A stretch of DNA of 64,000 nt from Planctomycetota bacterium (lineage in GTDB: Bacteria; Planctomycetota; UBA8742; UBA2392), in contig JAOSKM010000001.1 of NCBI GenBank assembly GCA_027493625.1, positions 835,489 to 899,488 on the forward strand. The letters run 5' to 3'. Within the stretch, counting starts at the first letter, position 1. Each line of letters opens with the position of its first letter. The position numbers and the translations under genes were made by a program. This document shows positions 34,317-42,980 of the stretch, piece after piece. The notes below the pieces were generated by a model. That model worked only from the letters and a program-made list of their open reading frames with translations, searched no databases and was not told the origin of the DNA.

Positions 34317-36172
34317 ATGAATCGACTGTTTGCCTTGCCGGTAGTTTCATTCCTGTTGCTGCTTGCGTGCACGGCCCCGCTCGCGCCCAGGAGGCAAAGC
34401 CTGATCCCGTACCCGAGGCCGAACAGGACGATCCAGGCATCCCCGCCGACTTCAACGAGTACCTGAAAAAACTCTACCCCGGCCTGGAGCCCGGCGGCGC
34501 GCACGACCTGTTCAACCTGCAGGATCCCAAGAACAAGGACGAGCGCCACACCTACACAGTGTACATGACCCAGCTGCTGCTTGAGTACATGGGGGCGCTG
34601 GACATGGGCTCCACCATCTCCAAGCTGTTCGACCAGTATTCACGCGGCAAAGAGGGCAACACCGTCACCTTCAAGACGCTGTACGCGGTGGTGCTGATGT
34701 ACTACCCGCCCGGCCGTCCCAACGTAACGGACGCCGAAAAGATGCTGCGCGAGGCGGCTGAAAAGGCGGCGGACTACGCGTACCCCTGGTTCCTGCTGGC
34801 GAATTTCGAATACGCGCGGTTCATGCAGACCGAGAATTCCAGCCCGCGCCCGGTGCTGCAGGCGCTGGACAAGGCACTTGAGATCAAGCCGGATTTCCTG
34901 CGCGCGATCCTGCTGAAGGGGCGGCTTTACATGCAGGCCCAGCCGCCGCGCGCCCAGGACGTGCGCGAGATGCTGGCGCCGCTGGTGAAGGACAGGCTTC
35001 CCGCCACGCCCGATGACTTTGAGGACCTGCTGGTGCTGTACGCCTCCGCGCACGGCGTTGATGACCTGCACACCCTGATCAACAATCTGCTGCAGGGCGG
35101 GAAACTCACACGCAACCAGCAGATCCGCGCCCTGAAGGTCAAGGCCACCCTCTTTACCGGGCGCAACCAGTACGACGACGCGATCGGTGTCCTCAATGAA
35201 CAGCTGAAGCTGCTTGAGCCGGCGAAGGACCCCTCGGCCGCCCTGGGCGCGCACAAACGCCTGGCCATGTGCTGGACCAACAAGGCCATGGATCTGCGGG
35301 CCTCCGACAAGACGCTGAAGCAGCCGGGCAACAAGGAAAAGTTCGACGAGCTGATCAACGCGGCGGCCGGAGAGCACGAGACCTGCACCGAAATCGAGCG
35401 GCTGCACATGCCGCTCGTGCTGCGCGGTGGTGAGGCGCGCCAGTACGTCGACTTCCTTACCCGGGGCGTCGGCGACCTCGAGCGCGCCCGCAACTGGCTG
35501 AAGAACTATCTCGACACCACGGACCTTGCCAAGGCCCAGCGCACCATCCTCGACAACCAGTTGCGCCTGATCATGGTGCGGCTCAACCCCACCGAGGACG
35601 GGTTGATCGACTACTATGAGAGCCGCGTGGCGGCCGACGAAATGGATGAGCTGGCGGTGTCGCTGGCGCTTGCCAAGGAAAACGTGCGCGTCGATGGCAA
35701 GCACTTCAAGCAACAGCGCTCGCTCAATTTCTTCCTCTCGCAACTCGAGAACCGCCAGCGCCTGACGGTCGCCTATGCCGCGTGGCTGGCTGCCGACACC
35801 GCCCTGCAGGTCGGGGGCGACGCGATTGCGCAGGCGGCCGACGCGATCGCGGCGCGCCTGGAGAAGGAAACGGAGCTGAATTCGGAGGCACAAGCCGACC
35901 TCCAGGCCGACCTCAGCGAGGCGTTGAAGCTGATCGGTCACCGCCCCTCGCAGGAGCGCGCCATCCGCCTGTGCGCCCGGCTGATCGACGAGGCCAAGAC
36001 CAACCGCGCGATTTCGTCGCTGATGAAGAAGATCGTGAACATCTGGTACGACGAGGCTTTCCTCAAGGGCATGAAGAACCCGCCCGCCAAGCCGGACAGC
36101 CGCCACATGACCAGGCCCGACCGGGTCGTGAAATGGCTCAATGAGCTGGCGGATGCGGTGAAGGCCGAGTAG
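34317..36172 (+). CDS. exported helical-repeat (TPR-like) protein, apparent frameshift after signal peptide
   Basis: The start MNRLFALPVVSFLLLLACTAP is a signal peptide in one frame and the rest continues in another. Adding a C to the C4 run at 34375-34378 joins them as TAPARAQEAKPD, an ideal signal peptidase site (ARA|QEA). The mature protein, about 595 residues, is almost all helical with TPR-like segments (YPWFLLANFEYARFMQ, RAILLKGRLYMQAQPP, NQYDDAIGVLNEQLKLLEPA). No catalytic motif is seen. It is likely a periplasmic scaffold or assembly factor. Function unknown. Confidence 0.75.
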
Positions 36173-36177
36173 CGTCG

Positions 36178-36609
36178 CTAACCCGAGTGTTTCCGCAGGT
36201 GCGCGTCCGCGGCGCGCAGCACTTCACGCATCTGCTCAAAGCCGATGCGTGCCAGCGCCTCATCGATGGCGAACCAGCCCGCGTCGCTGTGCTCGTCGCT
36301 GCAGGTCACTTGATCCGCGCCCGTGGTCGCAAGCAGATAGGTAACCTTCTTGTGGTAGTTGCCGCGCCTGGCGGTGTTCACCTCGTACTCGATGCTGCGC
36401 TCGAAACCAGGCACCACTTCCAGCTCGTTGATGCCCGCTTCCTCGGCCGTTTCGCGCCGCGCGGTTTCTTCCACCGTGTCCGTCTCGTTGTCCGCGTGCC
36501 CCTTGGGCGGCAGCCAGTCGCCGCTGGTGGCTCCCCGCAGCAGCAGGTAGAGAGGTTCGTCGTCCACGATGCGGGCAAGGATGAACCCTGCGGCCGTGCG
36601 GGTTTTCAT
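36178..36609 (-). CDS. Nudix hydrolase
   Basis: The 143-residue protein starts MKTRTAAGFILARIVDDEPL and resembles bis(5'-nucleosyl) tetraphosphatase-type Nudix enzymes. The Nudix box lies in LPPKGHADNETD and ARRETAEEAGI. REUxEExGU is intact, but the loop between the Gly and the first Glu/Asp has one extra residue, and the first acid is Asp. It removes a nucleoside diphosphate linkage; the substrate (Ap4A or similar) is inferred. It overlaps the upstream gene by 4 nt. Confidence 0.88.
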   Translation of the reverse strand: MKTRTAAGFILARIVDDEPLYLLLRGATSGDWLPPKGHADNETDTVEETARRETAEEAGINELEVVPGFERSIEYEVNTARRGNYHKKVTYLLATTGADQVTCSDEHSDAGWFAIDEALARIGFEQMREVLRAADAHLRKHSG

Positions 36610-37550
36610 GGGGCCTCGTCGATCTTCCAGTTTTCGCCGGCCTTCAGCACGCGCACGCTGATGGTGCGCTGGTCCGTGTCGCCGGTACGCTGGAGCTTGA
36701 GTTGCACGCGCACCACGGCGCGCGCGGGATCTTTCTCGTCGATGGTGGAGTCCAGGACCAGCCAGGCCATCAGGCGCTCGCGCGTTTTTGCCAGCCGCGC
36801 CTTCAGCGCCTCCGTGTCGGCGCCCGCTACGCGTCGCGTGGTGTGGCAATCAAGCAGCGCGTTCAGGTCGCCCTTCTCGATCGCCGTCCAGGCCGCTTTC
36901 ACCACCGACTGCGGCGTCGAGTAGGGTGAATCGCCGGCATCTGCTTCCGCCTGTTCGGCCCGCAGCCTCTCGAGTTCGCGGCCCAGTGCCTGCGCCTCGG
37001 CCTCCAGCTGCGCGCGCTGCTCGGCAATGCGCTGAAGCGCCTGTTCGATGGCTGCGATGCGCTCGCCGAGCGTCGGCTCCGGCAGCGCTTCAGCGACCTG
37101 CGGGATCGAGTACCAGCGCCAGTGGGTTGCGTCTTCCGCGCGCTTCATCAGCACGCGGAATTTCTCGTCGGCGCCGCCCGTGCCGCTCATGGCGATCACC
37201 AGTTCAGCCTTGTCGCCCTGGGGCTCGGGTTCCTCCAGCACGCGCACGTTGCGCTTGCGCCAGGAATCGCGGAATTCGCGGCTGTGGAACAACTCACGCC
37301 AGTCCTGCTTCATGGCGTCGCGCTCAGTCTCAGTGTAGCTGGCGCCCTCAGAGCTTTCGCGGTCTTTCACCCAGGCGTTAAAATCGAAATAGCGTTCAAA
37401 AGCGGCGTCGCGCTCTGCCTGGTCCATGTCTTCGCGCAGGATGGCGTCCACGAAGGCCTGGAACGACTGGCGTGGCGTCTCTGCGTCACCCTCGGCAGCG
37501 ACGCTTAAGGCCAGCAGAGTCAACAGTGTGATGGCGAGGGCTGTGCGCAT
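36606..37550 (-). CDS. exported coiled-coil protein of unknown function
   Basis: The 314-residue protein has a cleavable signal peptide (AITLLTLLALSVAAEGDA). Residues 25-140 (AFVDAILREDMDQAERDAAF, RYFDFNAWVKDRE) recall MlaC/Ttg2-like lipid-binding proteins, weakly. A coiled coil follows (about 165-205), then a C-terminal part (TPQSVVKAAWTAIEKGDLNA, GENWKIDEAP) with the look of an NTF2/SnoaL-like domain. It is co-transcribed with the Nudix gene. Confidence 0.72.
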   Translation of the reverse strand: MRTALAITLLTLLALSVAAEGDAETPRQSFQAFVDAILREDMDQAERDAAFERYFDFNAWVKDRESSEGASYTETERDAMKQDWRELFHSREFRDSWRKRNVRVLEEPEPQGDKAELVIAMSGTGGADEKFRVLMKRAEDATHWRWYSIPQVAEALPEPTLGERIAAIEQALQRIAEQRAQLEAEAQALGRELERLRAEQAEADAGDSPYSTPQSVVKAAWTAIEKGDLNALLDCHTTRRVAGADTEALKARLAKTRERLMAWLVLDSTIDEKDPARAVVRVQLKLQRTGDTDQRTISVRVLKAGENWKIDEAP

Positions 37551-37558
37551 GGCGGCCT

Positions 37559-37587
37559 TTGACCAGGGCTGACGGGCGTGTTAGCTT
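37559..37587 (+). promoter_or_regulatory. candidate promoter for ybjQ-family gene
   Basis: TTGACC (37559-37564), a 17-nt spacer and TAGCTT (37582-37587) lie 28 nt before the start codon. A small palindrome (GCTTGAAATCAAGC) overlaps the -10 end. Confidence 0.45.
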
Positions 37588-37614
37588 GAAATCAAGCCTT
37601 TTGCAGGTCAAGCC

Positions 37615-37947
37615 ATGCTGATGACGACCACTGACAATCTGGAAGGCCACGTCATCATCCAGTACCTGGGGCTGGTGGCCGGCCAGGCGGCGATCGCGCC
37701 CATTGAGCTGCGCGACTTCGCGAATTTCATAAGGCGCGAGGGCGGCGGCCGTCACCCCGAGTTCGAGCAGCTGATCCTGGAAACGCGCCACGCGGCAATC
37801 ATGAGCCTGGAGGCCCAGGCCAAGGAACTCGGCGCCAACGCGATCATCGGCGTCAGCTTCGACTTCGCCAGCCTCGCCAGCGACGGCCTGGTGCTGATGA
37901 CCGTAAGCGGCACGGCCGTGCAAGCAGAAGACAAGAAAAACCTGTAG
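37615..37947 (+). CDS. YbjQ/UPF0145 family protein
   Basis: The 110-residue protein fits the YbjQ family (proposed heavy-metal-binding, pentameric small protein). Conserved elements are the MLMTTTDNLEGHVIIQYLGLV start, ARHAAIMSLEAQAKELGANA-type helix, and NAIIGVSFDFASL, followed by a final beta strand. The role in the cell is not known. It is followed by tandem hairpin repeats and then miaA. Confidence 0.88.
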   Translation: MLMTTTDNLEGHVIIQYLGLVAGQAAIAPIELRDFANFIRREGGGRHPEFEQLILETRHAAIMSLEAQAKELGANAIIGVSFDFASLASDGLVLMTVSGTAVQAEDKKNL

Positions 37948-38066
37948 GGACACGCTGCTGCGTGTCCCCGTGTTCGACACGCTGCTGCGTGTCCCCGTGT
38001 TCGAAACGCTGCTGCGTGTCCCTGCATTCGACACGCGCCCCATGGACACGCTGCCGCGTGTCCCTA
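37948..38066. repeat. tandem hairpin repeat between ybjQ-like gene and miaA
   Basis: GACACGCTGCTGCGTGTCCC-type units repeat about every 27 nt (three near-identical copies, one cut copy, then a last copy with CCG). Each unit is itself a stem (GACACGC/GCGTGTC). The whole block is bracketed by TAGGGACACGC and its complement GCGTGTCCCTA. It is an intergenic palindromic repeat cluster; unequal unit decay speaks against a CRISPR. Confidence 0.75.
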
Positions 38067-38077
38067 CAAATCGATGC

Positions 38078-39067
38078 ATGGAACTTGAGCACTTACACGG
38101 CTTCAACCCGCACGCGAAGTTCCCCGTGCTGGTGATCCTGGGCCCCACGGCCAGCGGCAAGTCGCGCCTGGCCGTGTCGGTATGCGAGCGCGTGGGCGGC
38201 GAGATCCTGAGCGTGGACGCCCTGAAGGTCTATCGAGGCATGGACGTCGGGACCGCCAAGCCCACCGCCGCTGAGCTCGCGCGCGTCCCCCACCACGGCA
38301 TCGACCTGGTTGACCCCCACGAACGCTTCAGCGTAAGCGAGTTCCTGGATTACGCCGAGCCCAAGCTGGCCGAGATCGTATCCCGCAGGCAGGTGCCGGT
38401 GCTGGACGCCACCGCCCCCTACTACCTGAAGGCGCTGATTTACGGCCTTGACCGCGGCCCCGAGCCGCGCCCCGGCTACCGCGACGAGATGTACGCCCGC
38501 CCCCTGCCCGAAGTCTACGAGCTGCTCAAGCGGCGCGACCCGGCCTCGGCCGCGCGCATCGGCCCCTACGATCGCAAGCGCCTGGTGCGCGCGCTGGAGA
38601 TCATCGAGTTCGGCGAAAAGCTGCCCAGCGAAGTCGAGCAATGGGGCGAGCCGCGGCCGGAGTACCGCTGGATTTTCACGGGCATCCGCTGGCCGCGCGA
38701 GCTGCTGTACGCGCGGGTGCGGCAGCGCGCCTTGCAGATGTTCGAGCACGGCTGGCTGGATGAAGTGAAGCGCATCCTGAACGGCAAGGGGTTTTCCGAA
38801 ACCGCGGGCAAAGCCCACGGTTACCGGCGCCTGCAGCAGTTCCTGATGAACGAGCTGACCTACGAGCAGTGCGTGGAAGAAACCGTGCGCGACATCAAGA
38901 CCTTCGCGCGCAAGAGCATGACCTTCTTCAAGCAGTTCCCCCGCGTGAACTGGCTTGACGTGTCAAGTGAAGAGGAAGTCGACCGCGCCGCGGCCTACCT
39001 CAGCCACGAGATCAAGGACATGCTGTCCCAGTGCGGCATCCAGCGCTCGGCCGTGGATTTGCCCTAG
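38078..39067 (+). CDS. miaA: tRNA dimethylallyltransferase MiaA
   Basis: MiaA transfers a dimethylallyl group to A37 of UNN-reading tRNAs. Starting at MELEHLHGFNPHAKF it has 329 residues; an upstream in-frame ATG-less extension is part of the repeat block. Motifs are the P-loop LGPTASGKSRLA, DALKVYRGMDVGTAKP (usually S/DxxQVY), DATAPYYLKALIYGLD, RDPASAARIGPYDRKRLVRALE and the tail FARKSMTFFKQFP. Minor changes from the usual motifs suggest a divergent phylum, not loss of function. Confidence 0.94.
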   Translation: MELEHLHGFNPHAKFPVLVILGPTASGKSRLAVSVCERVGGEILSVDALKVYRGMDVGTAKPTAAELARVPHHGIDLVDPHERFSVSEFLDYAEPKLAEIVSRRQVPVLDATAPYYLKALIYGLDRGPEPRPGYRDEMYARPLPEVYELLKRRDPASAARIGPYDRKRLVRALEIIEFGEKLPSEVEQWGEPRPEYRWIFTGIRWPRELLYARVRQRALQMFEHGWLDEVKRILNGKGFSETAGKAHGYRRLQQFLMNELTYEQCVEETVRDIKTFARKSMTFFKQFPRVNWLDVSSEEEVDRAAAYLSHEIKDMLSQCGIQRSAVDLP

Positions 39068-39160
39068 GTGACGCGTTTTAACGCAATCCTTGCGTCCCAA
39101 CCCGCAGGTTCTTTACACGCATGGTGTACCTGTGATCCCGGTGATTCACGGAGACAGGCC

Positions 39161-39232
39161 ATGGCCGTTGCAAGAACAGTCCTGATGGTAGTGGTGAGCG
39201 TGCTGCTGAAAGCCGCGCGCTCCCGCGGTTAG
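39161..39232 (+). CDS. possible 23-residue hydrophobic small peptide
   Basis: A GGAG ribosome site (39150-39153) stands 7 nt before an ATG that encodes MAVARTVLMVVVSVLLKAAR and three more residues. It has the look of a small membrane peptide. It ends overlapping the convergent stop of the next gene. Only the RBS and hydrophobicity support it. Confidence 0.3.
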   Translation: MAVARTVLMVVVSVLLKAARSRG

Positions 39233-41031
39233 GGTACGCTCAGCGGCTCGCTCCAGGGGCCCTCGATGCCTCCCTGGCACACGCCGCGCACGAGCAGCAG
39301 CTGCTTCAGCTTGTCCGGCTTGATCTTCAGGCTGAAGCTGTCTTCGCGCTTCACCTTGCCCAGCTTGCGCGGGCTCTTGGGCCGGCCCTTGTCGTCCAGC
39401 TCGTCGGCCGCCAGCACCTCGAAATAGTCAAAACCCTGCCAGTCGTGGAAGGTCCAGGGTTCGCCGTCCCACATGCGTGCGTCCCAGTTCAGGGTCTCGC
39501 CGTCCCAGGCCAGGTTGCGCGGCGCGGGCGTGTAGTACTTCGTGCCCGGGTCGGCGCCGCGCGGGAAGTCGGGCGTGGTGGTCAAAAACTCGCGCAGGGC
39601 GGTCTCGAAAGGTGTGTCGATGATCTGCATCTCGCCCTGGTTGATGCCGTGCGCCTGCTGGGCCGAGACGTGTCCGCCCCAGCACGCCGCCCGGAACAGG
39701 TGCGCGCCGTTGTCGTAGTAGCCGCGGATCACCTGCAGGTACTCGGCCGCGGTCTTGCCGTTGGGCTTGGTGTAGCTGGGGTGGATCTCGAAGCTGCCCC
39801 AGCCGCAGTTGTTGGCGACCGCCATCTCGTTGTTCAGCTTCCATTCGAGCGGGTTGTTGCCGGCGCCGTATTTGTTGAAGCCCATGTTCGAGTAGGGCGT
39901 CACGTTCATCCAGGGCGCCATCAGGATGTTGCGGGTTTTGCCTTCGCGCCCGGCGTCGAAGAAGCTGCCGTGCTGGCGCGTCCAGATTTCTTCCTTGGGT
40001 ACGCCGGCGTCGAAGGCGATCTTCACGTACTCGATCATGCTCTGGTGGATGCGCCACTGCAGGAAGCCGGGCGCCTGCTCGCGCGCGCTGTTCCAGACCT
40101 CCCACAAGGGCTGGCCCGGGGCGCGCGGCGCGTCGAAGCCGCCCTCAATGAAGCCATTCTCGCCCTCGCCCGGCATGGGCTTGATGTTGTGCGGCAGCTC
40201 GCCGGGGAACGCCTCCAGGTCCCAGTACTTCAGCTGCCAGGTGGTGAACCTGGTGCCGTAGGTGGCGTTGAAACTCTTACCCTTGCCGGCGGCCTTGTCG
40301 GGCGAGGGGTCGTCGCTGAAGTTTTCGCCGCCCGCGCAGCCCATGCCCGCGTAGCGCCCGCCCTCAGCGAACTCACCCTTGTGGGTCAGCCAATCGCGGA
40401 ACTCGGTTTGCGTGTATGGCCCGAAGTCGAACCAGCGCTCGTCGCCCTTGTAGAAGATGCGGCCGAACTCGTTGGGCCCGGCGAAGATTTTGAAACGCTT
40501 CTGCTCCTGCTCGCGCAGGTAGCGGTCGGCCAGGTCCTTGATGTAGCGCTCGCTGCCCTCGCGCACCACCTGGCAGTAGCTGCTGAGCGTCAGGTCGTTG
40601 TCGGCCGGGTTGCCGCCCTTCTTCTTGTCTTCTTCGCTGACGAGCAGGTTGGCCTGGTCCCATTGGCGGGCGCGGCGGTCCTTAGTGGTGTAGGCCGGGT
40701 TGCAGGAATCCAGCGGGCTGTTCCAGGCGTAGGACTGGTACAGGCCGTGCTCGGCCCGGTAGGCGTCTGACAACTTTGAACAGTCGTAGTTCAGGCGCAG
40801 GTACAGGCCGCCCTTGCCGAGGCGGTCGATGATCTCCTGGTGTTCGACGCTCCAGTCCGCCAGCTCGCGCCCGTCGGTGCGCTGGATCCAGAGCTGGAAG
40901 CCGTTGTCCCAGGCCGGGCGCGGAAGCTCGATGGGGTCGCCGGCCTTCTGGCGGGCCTGCACGGTCTCGGTCGGCATCAGCACAACGGGCAGCAGCAGCA
41001 GCAGCGGCAGCAGCAGGACGGGCGCTTTCAT
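39229..41031 (-). CDS. exported glycoside-hydrolase-like protein
   Basis: The 600-residue protein has a signal peptide (LLLPLLLLLPVVLMPTETVQA). The segment AGPNEFGRIFYKGDERWFDF, then YTQTEFRDWLTHKGEF, resembles the region of (beta/alpha)8 glycosidases where 'NE' is followed by a substrate-handling loop. MIEYVKIAFDAGVPKEEIWT and NNCGWGSFEIHPSY fit later barrel strands. A short beta domain ends the protein. A periplasmic or secreted carbohydrate enzyme is inferred; the CAZy family cannot be fixed and catalytic acids are not proven. Confidence 0.65.
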   Translation of the reverse strand: MKAPVLLLPLLLLLPVVLMPTETVQARQKAGDPIELPRPAWDNGFQLWIQRTDGRELADWSVEHQEIIDRLGKGGLYLRLNYDCSKLSDAYRAEHGLYQSYAWNSPLDSCNPAYTTKDRRARQWDQANLLVSEEDKKKGGNPADNDLTLSSYCQVVREGSERYIKDLADRYLREQEQKRFKIFAGPNEFGRIFYKGDERWFDFGPYTQTEFRDWLTHKGEFAEGGRYAGMGCAGGENFSDDPSPDKAAGKGKSFNATYGTRFTTWQLKYWDLEAFPGELPHNIKPMPGEGENGFIEGGFDAPRAPGQPLWEVWNSAREQAPGFLQWRIHQSMIEYVKIAFDAGVPKEEIWTRQHGSFFDAGREGKTRNILMAPWMNVTPYSNMGFNKYGAGNNPLEWKLNNEMAVANNCGWGSFEIHPSYTKPNGKTAAEYLQVIRGYYDNGAHLFRAACWGGHVSAQQAHGINQGEMQIIDTPFETALREFLTTTPDFPRGADPGTKYYTPAPRNLAWDGETLNWDARMWDGEPWTFHDWQGFDYFEVLAADELDDKGRPKSPRKLGKVKREDSFSLKIKPDKLKQLLLVRGVCQGGIEGPWSEPLSVP

Positions 41032-41097
41032 GGGCTTGCCTCCGTTGAACAGTATAACGGAAGCGGATATGGGCCGATAAGCCGACTCAAACGTTCC

Positions 41098-41113
41098 TAT
41101 TCAGATCTGAATA
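41098..41113. promoter_or_regulatory. 16-bp perfect palindrome, candidate operator
   Basis: TATTCAGATCTGAATA is a perfect palindrome placed just before the AGGAGG ribosome site (41117-41122) of the XRE-type regulator gene and in the divergent gap with the glycosidase-like gene. This is the position expected for an autoregulatory site of a dimeric HTH protein. Confidence 0.6.
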
Positions 41114-41129
41114 AGCAGGAGGGGCGCCG

Positions 41130-42611
41130 ATGCAGACCCGGATAGATGACTTCGCGGCAGGCCTGCTGACACGCATGCGGAAGGTGGTAGGCGAGGTGTC
41201 GCTGTCCGAGGTCGCGCGCCGCACCGGCACCCCCTTTGCCAGCCTGCACCGCTACTTCCACGGCACCAAGGTTCCCGGTGAGTTCCTGGCCGCGTTCGCG
41301 CGCGCCTTTGAAGTCAACCCGGCCTGGCTGCTGCATGGCGAGGGCGCGCCCCTGCTGGCCGACGTCAGCGCCGTGAACGCCCGCCTGGGCGGCGACCTGC
41401 TGGAGCTGGTGGAAGCCATGAACGCCGTTACGCGCATGCGGCTGGGCGCGTTAACCGGCAAGCATCACCTGAAAGTGCTGCGCGAGTTGTCGGACGCCAT
41501 GCAGCGCTTCGGCGAGTTGCGCGGACGCCTTGATGCCCAGTCTCAGCCGATTTTCCGCGAACTGCTGGCCGAGTTCGACAAGCAGCTGCGCCGCCGCCAG
41601 CTCGAGCGCGCGACCGAGCTGCGCCGCGCGCTGGACCAGGTCAGCCTTCTATCCGGCAACGAGGAGTTGCACGAGCGCTTCGAGGCATTGCAGGGTCTGC
41701 AGGCCCACGTCGAGCGCGACTTCGAAACTGCCATCGCCTTCCATCGGCGCAGCATGATGCGCGCCCTGGCCAAGGGCGCCGAGTTCCCGCGCGCAGCCGC
41801 CGAGCACGGCGGCAGCTTTGTCGTCGCCCTGCGCGACTACGGCCGCATGGACGAAGCCCACCGCTTCGCGCTGGCCATGCTGGCACTGATGCGCGGGCGC
41901 GAAGACCTGGCCGATGCGATCGCGTGGGTGGAGGCGTTTGCCGGCTCGATTGAGGTTGACCTGCTGCGCGTGGGCGACGCCCTGTCGCGCGTGGCGAGGG
42001 TGCTGCCCGGCGCGATCTACGACCTGCGCCGCGAAGCCGCGGGGGTGTGGGTGCGGCCGTCGCTGTGGGCGGGCACGGCGCGTTTCGAGGAGATGTTGGA
42101 GTGGGGCAACAACCTGCCGCGCAAGACGCGCTTTCTTGCGCGCTACGCCAACTGGCGCGAGCAGCCGGAATGGCTGGCGCTGGTGCTGAAGCGCTTCGTG
42201 GCCGACGAGCCCCTGAAGCTGAAAACCGGCGACGCCGACGCGCGCCACGCCGCGCGGCTGCTGGCGGCGCTGAAGGGCGAGCGCGAGCCGAAGATAGCGC
42301 CCGAGCCGGTGCAGACGCCGGTGGCCGAGTTCCGCGACGCGGTGTTCGAGGCGCAGCTCGCGCTGGTGCGCAAGGAGGCCGCCGCCGCGCGCAAGCAGGT
42401 GCAAGAAGCCGACCGCCTGCTGCATGAGCTGCCGGTCGGCATCACGCCCGACCTGGAGTACCACGCCACCCACTACCGCAACGCGCTGCGGGCGAGTGGC
42501 AGAGGCCTGGAGGAATTGAAACAGCGGGCAACGGGATTCTTCGAGCGGCTGCTGCAAGGCGGCTGCCTGGAAGCCCGCTTCGTGCTGGAGCCCGAAGCAG
42601 CAAGGCCCTGA
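41130..42611 (+). CDS. XRE-like HTH regulator with long helical effector region
   Basis: The 493-residue protein starts with a helix-turn-helix of about 65 residues (VSLSEVARRTGTPFASLHRY, KVPGEFLAAFARAFEVNPAW). Then comes the motif WLLHGEGAPLLAD and a strongly conserved DLLELVEAMNAVTRMRLGAL, TGKHHLKVLRELSDA stretch. The rest is alpha-helical and TPR-like. A paralog at 57886-59388 shares the same order. It probably controls its own gene through the palindrome upstream; the signal and targets are unknown. Confidence 0.82.
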   Translation: MQTRIDDFAAGLLTRMRKVVGEVSLSEVARRTGTPFASLHRYFHGTKVPGEFLAAFARAFEVNPAWLLHGEGAPLLADVSAVNARLGGDLLELVEAMNAVTRMRLGALTGKHHLKVLRELSDAMQRFGELRGRLDAQSQPIFRELLAEFDKQLRRRQLERATELRRALDQVSLLSGNEELHERFEALQGLQAHVERDFETAIAFHRRSMMRALAKGAEFPRAAAEHGGSFVVALRDYGRMDEAHRFALAMLALMRGREDLADAIAWVEAFAGSIEVDLLRVGDALSRVARVLPGAIYDLRREAAGVWVRPSLWAGTARFEEMLEWGNNLPRKTRFLARYANWREQPEWLALVLKRFVADEPLKLKTGDADARHAARLLAALKGEREPKIAPEPVQTPVAEFRDAVFEAQLALVRKEAAAARKQVQEADRLLHELPVGITPDLEYHATHYRNALRASGRGLEELKQRATGFFERLLQGGCLEARFVLEPEAARP

Positions 42612-42621
42612 AAACAAGTTC

Positions 42622-42634
42622 GGGGACTGTCCCC
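42622..42634. repeat. GGGGACTGTCCCC palindrome
   Basis: One perfect copy of the dispersed palindromic unit lies 11 nt behind the regulator gene, ahead of the longer duplicated block. Confidence 0.7.
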
Positions 42635-42670
42635 GCAGCCTGCCCACCGAAGCCTTGGCGAAGGCGGGTT

Positions 42671-42848
42671 GGGGACTGTTCCCGTCGTCGGCTGCTGCAT
42701 GAGCTTCCAAGCTGGGGACAGTCCCGTTCCGGGACAGTCCCCCACCGATTTCCAGATTGTCCGGCGAGGGCGCCCATGCCACAAAAACAAAGCGGTCGTG
42801 CGAGCTGCTTGCTCACGCGACCGGTCTTGAGTACAGGCGAGTCCGACG
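42671..42848. repeat. segmental repeat, copy 1 (matches 44418-44593)
   Basis: This block of about 178 nt matches 44418-44593 nearly throughout, with shared strings such as CCCGTCGTCGGCTGC, GAGCTTCCAAGC, CCGGGACAGTCCCCC and CATGCCACA. It contains three variants of the GGGGACTGTCCCC palindrome and a terminator hairpin. It runs into a tRNA-like relic, exactly as copy 2 runs into tRNA-Asp. Confidence 0.85.
42778..42823 (-). terminator. terminator hairpin of the relic tRNA locus
   Basis: On the minus strand the 13-nt arms CGGTCGCGTGAGC and GCTCGCACGACCG pair around a 5-nt loop, followed by CTTTGTTTTTG. It is a good rho-independent terminator placed directly behind the tRNA-like relic. Confidence 0.7.
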
Positions 42849-42903
42849 GGACGAACAACGCGACCTTCCGCTCGATAGGAGACCGCTTCAATTGCGCGTC
42901 TCC
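42835..42903 (-). pseudogene. decayed tRNA-like relic (tRNA-Asp related)
   Basis: On the minus strand the sequence keeps the order of tRNA-Asp at 44579-44655: GCGCAATTG (D arm), GAGCGGAAGGTCGCG (anticodon 3' side and variable loop), GTTCGTCCCGTC (T arm with 2 nt lost) and CTCGCCTGTACTC (3' end and flank). Acceptor and anticodon stems no longer pair, so it is not functional. The call rests on alignment with the intact gene and shared downstream sequence. Confidence 0.5.
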
Positions 42904-42980
42904 AGCCTGAAACTTCTGTTCCTGCTAAACGAGTCTCTGTAGCATGGCTATACCCCGCAGCCCTCCCCGGGACTGCCTTG

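Noticed and set aside
37948..38066. CRISPR array
   Set aside because: Units are directly adjacent without unique spacers and each is palindromic and decaying; no cas gene is nearby.
42757..42942. 61-codon frame across the repeat and tRNA relic
   Set aside because: It is made of repeat, terminator hairpin and tRNA-like sequence, so coding is implausible.
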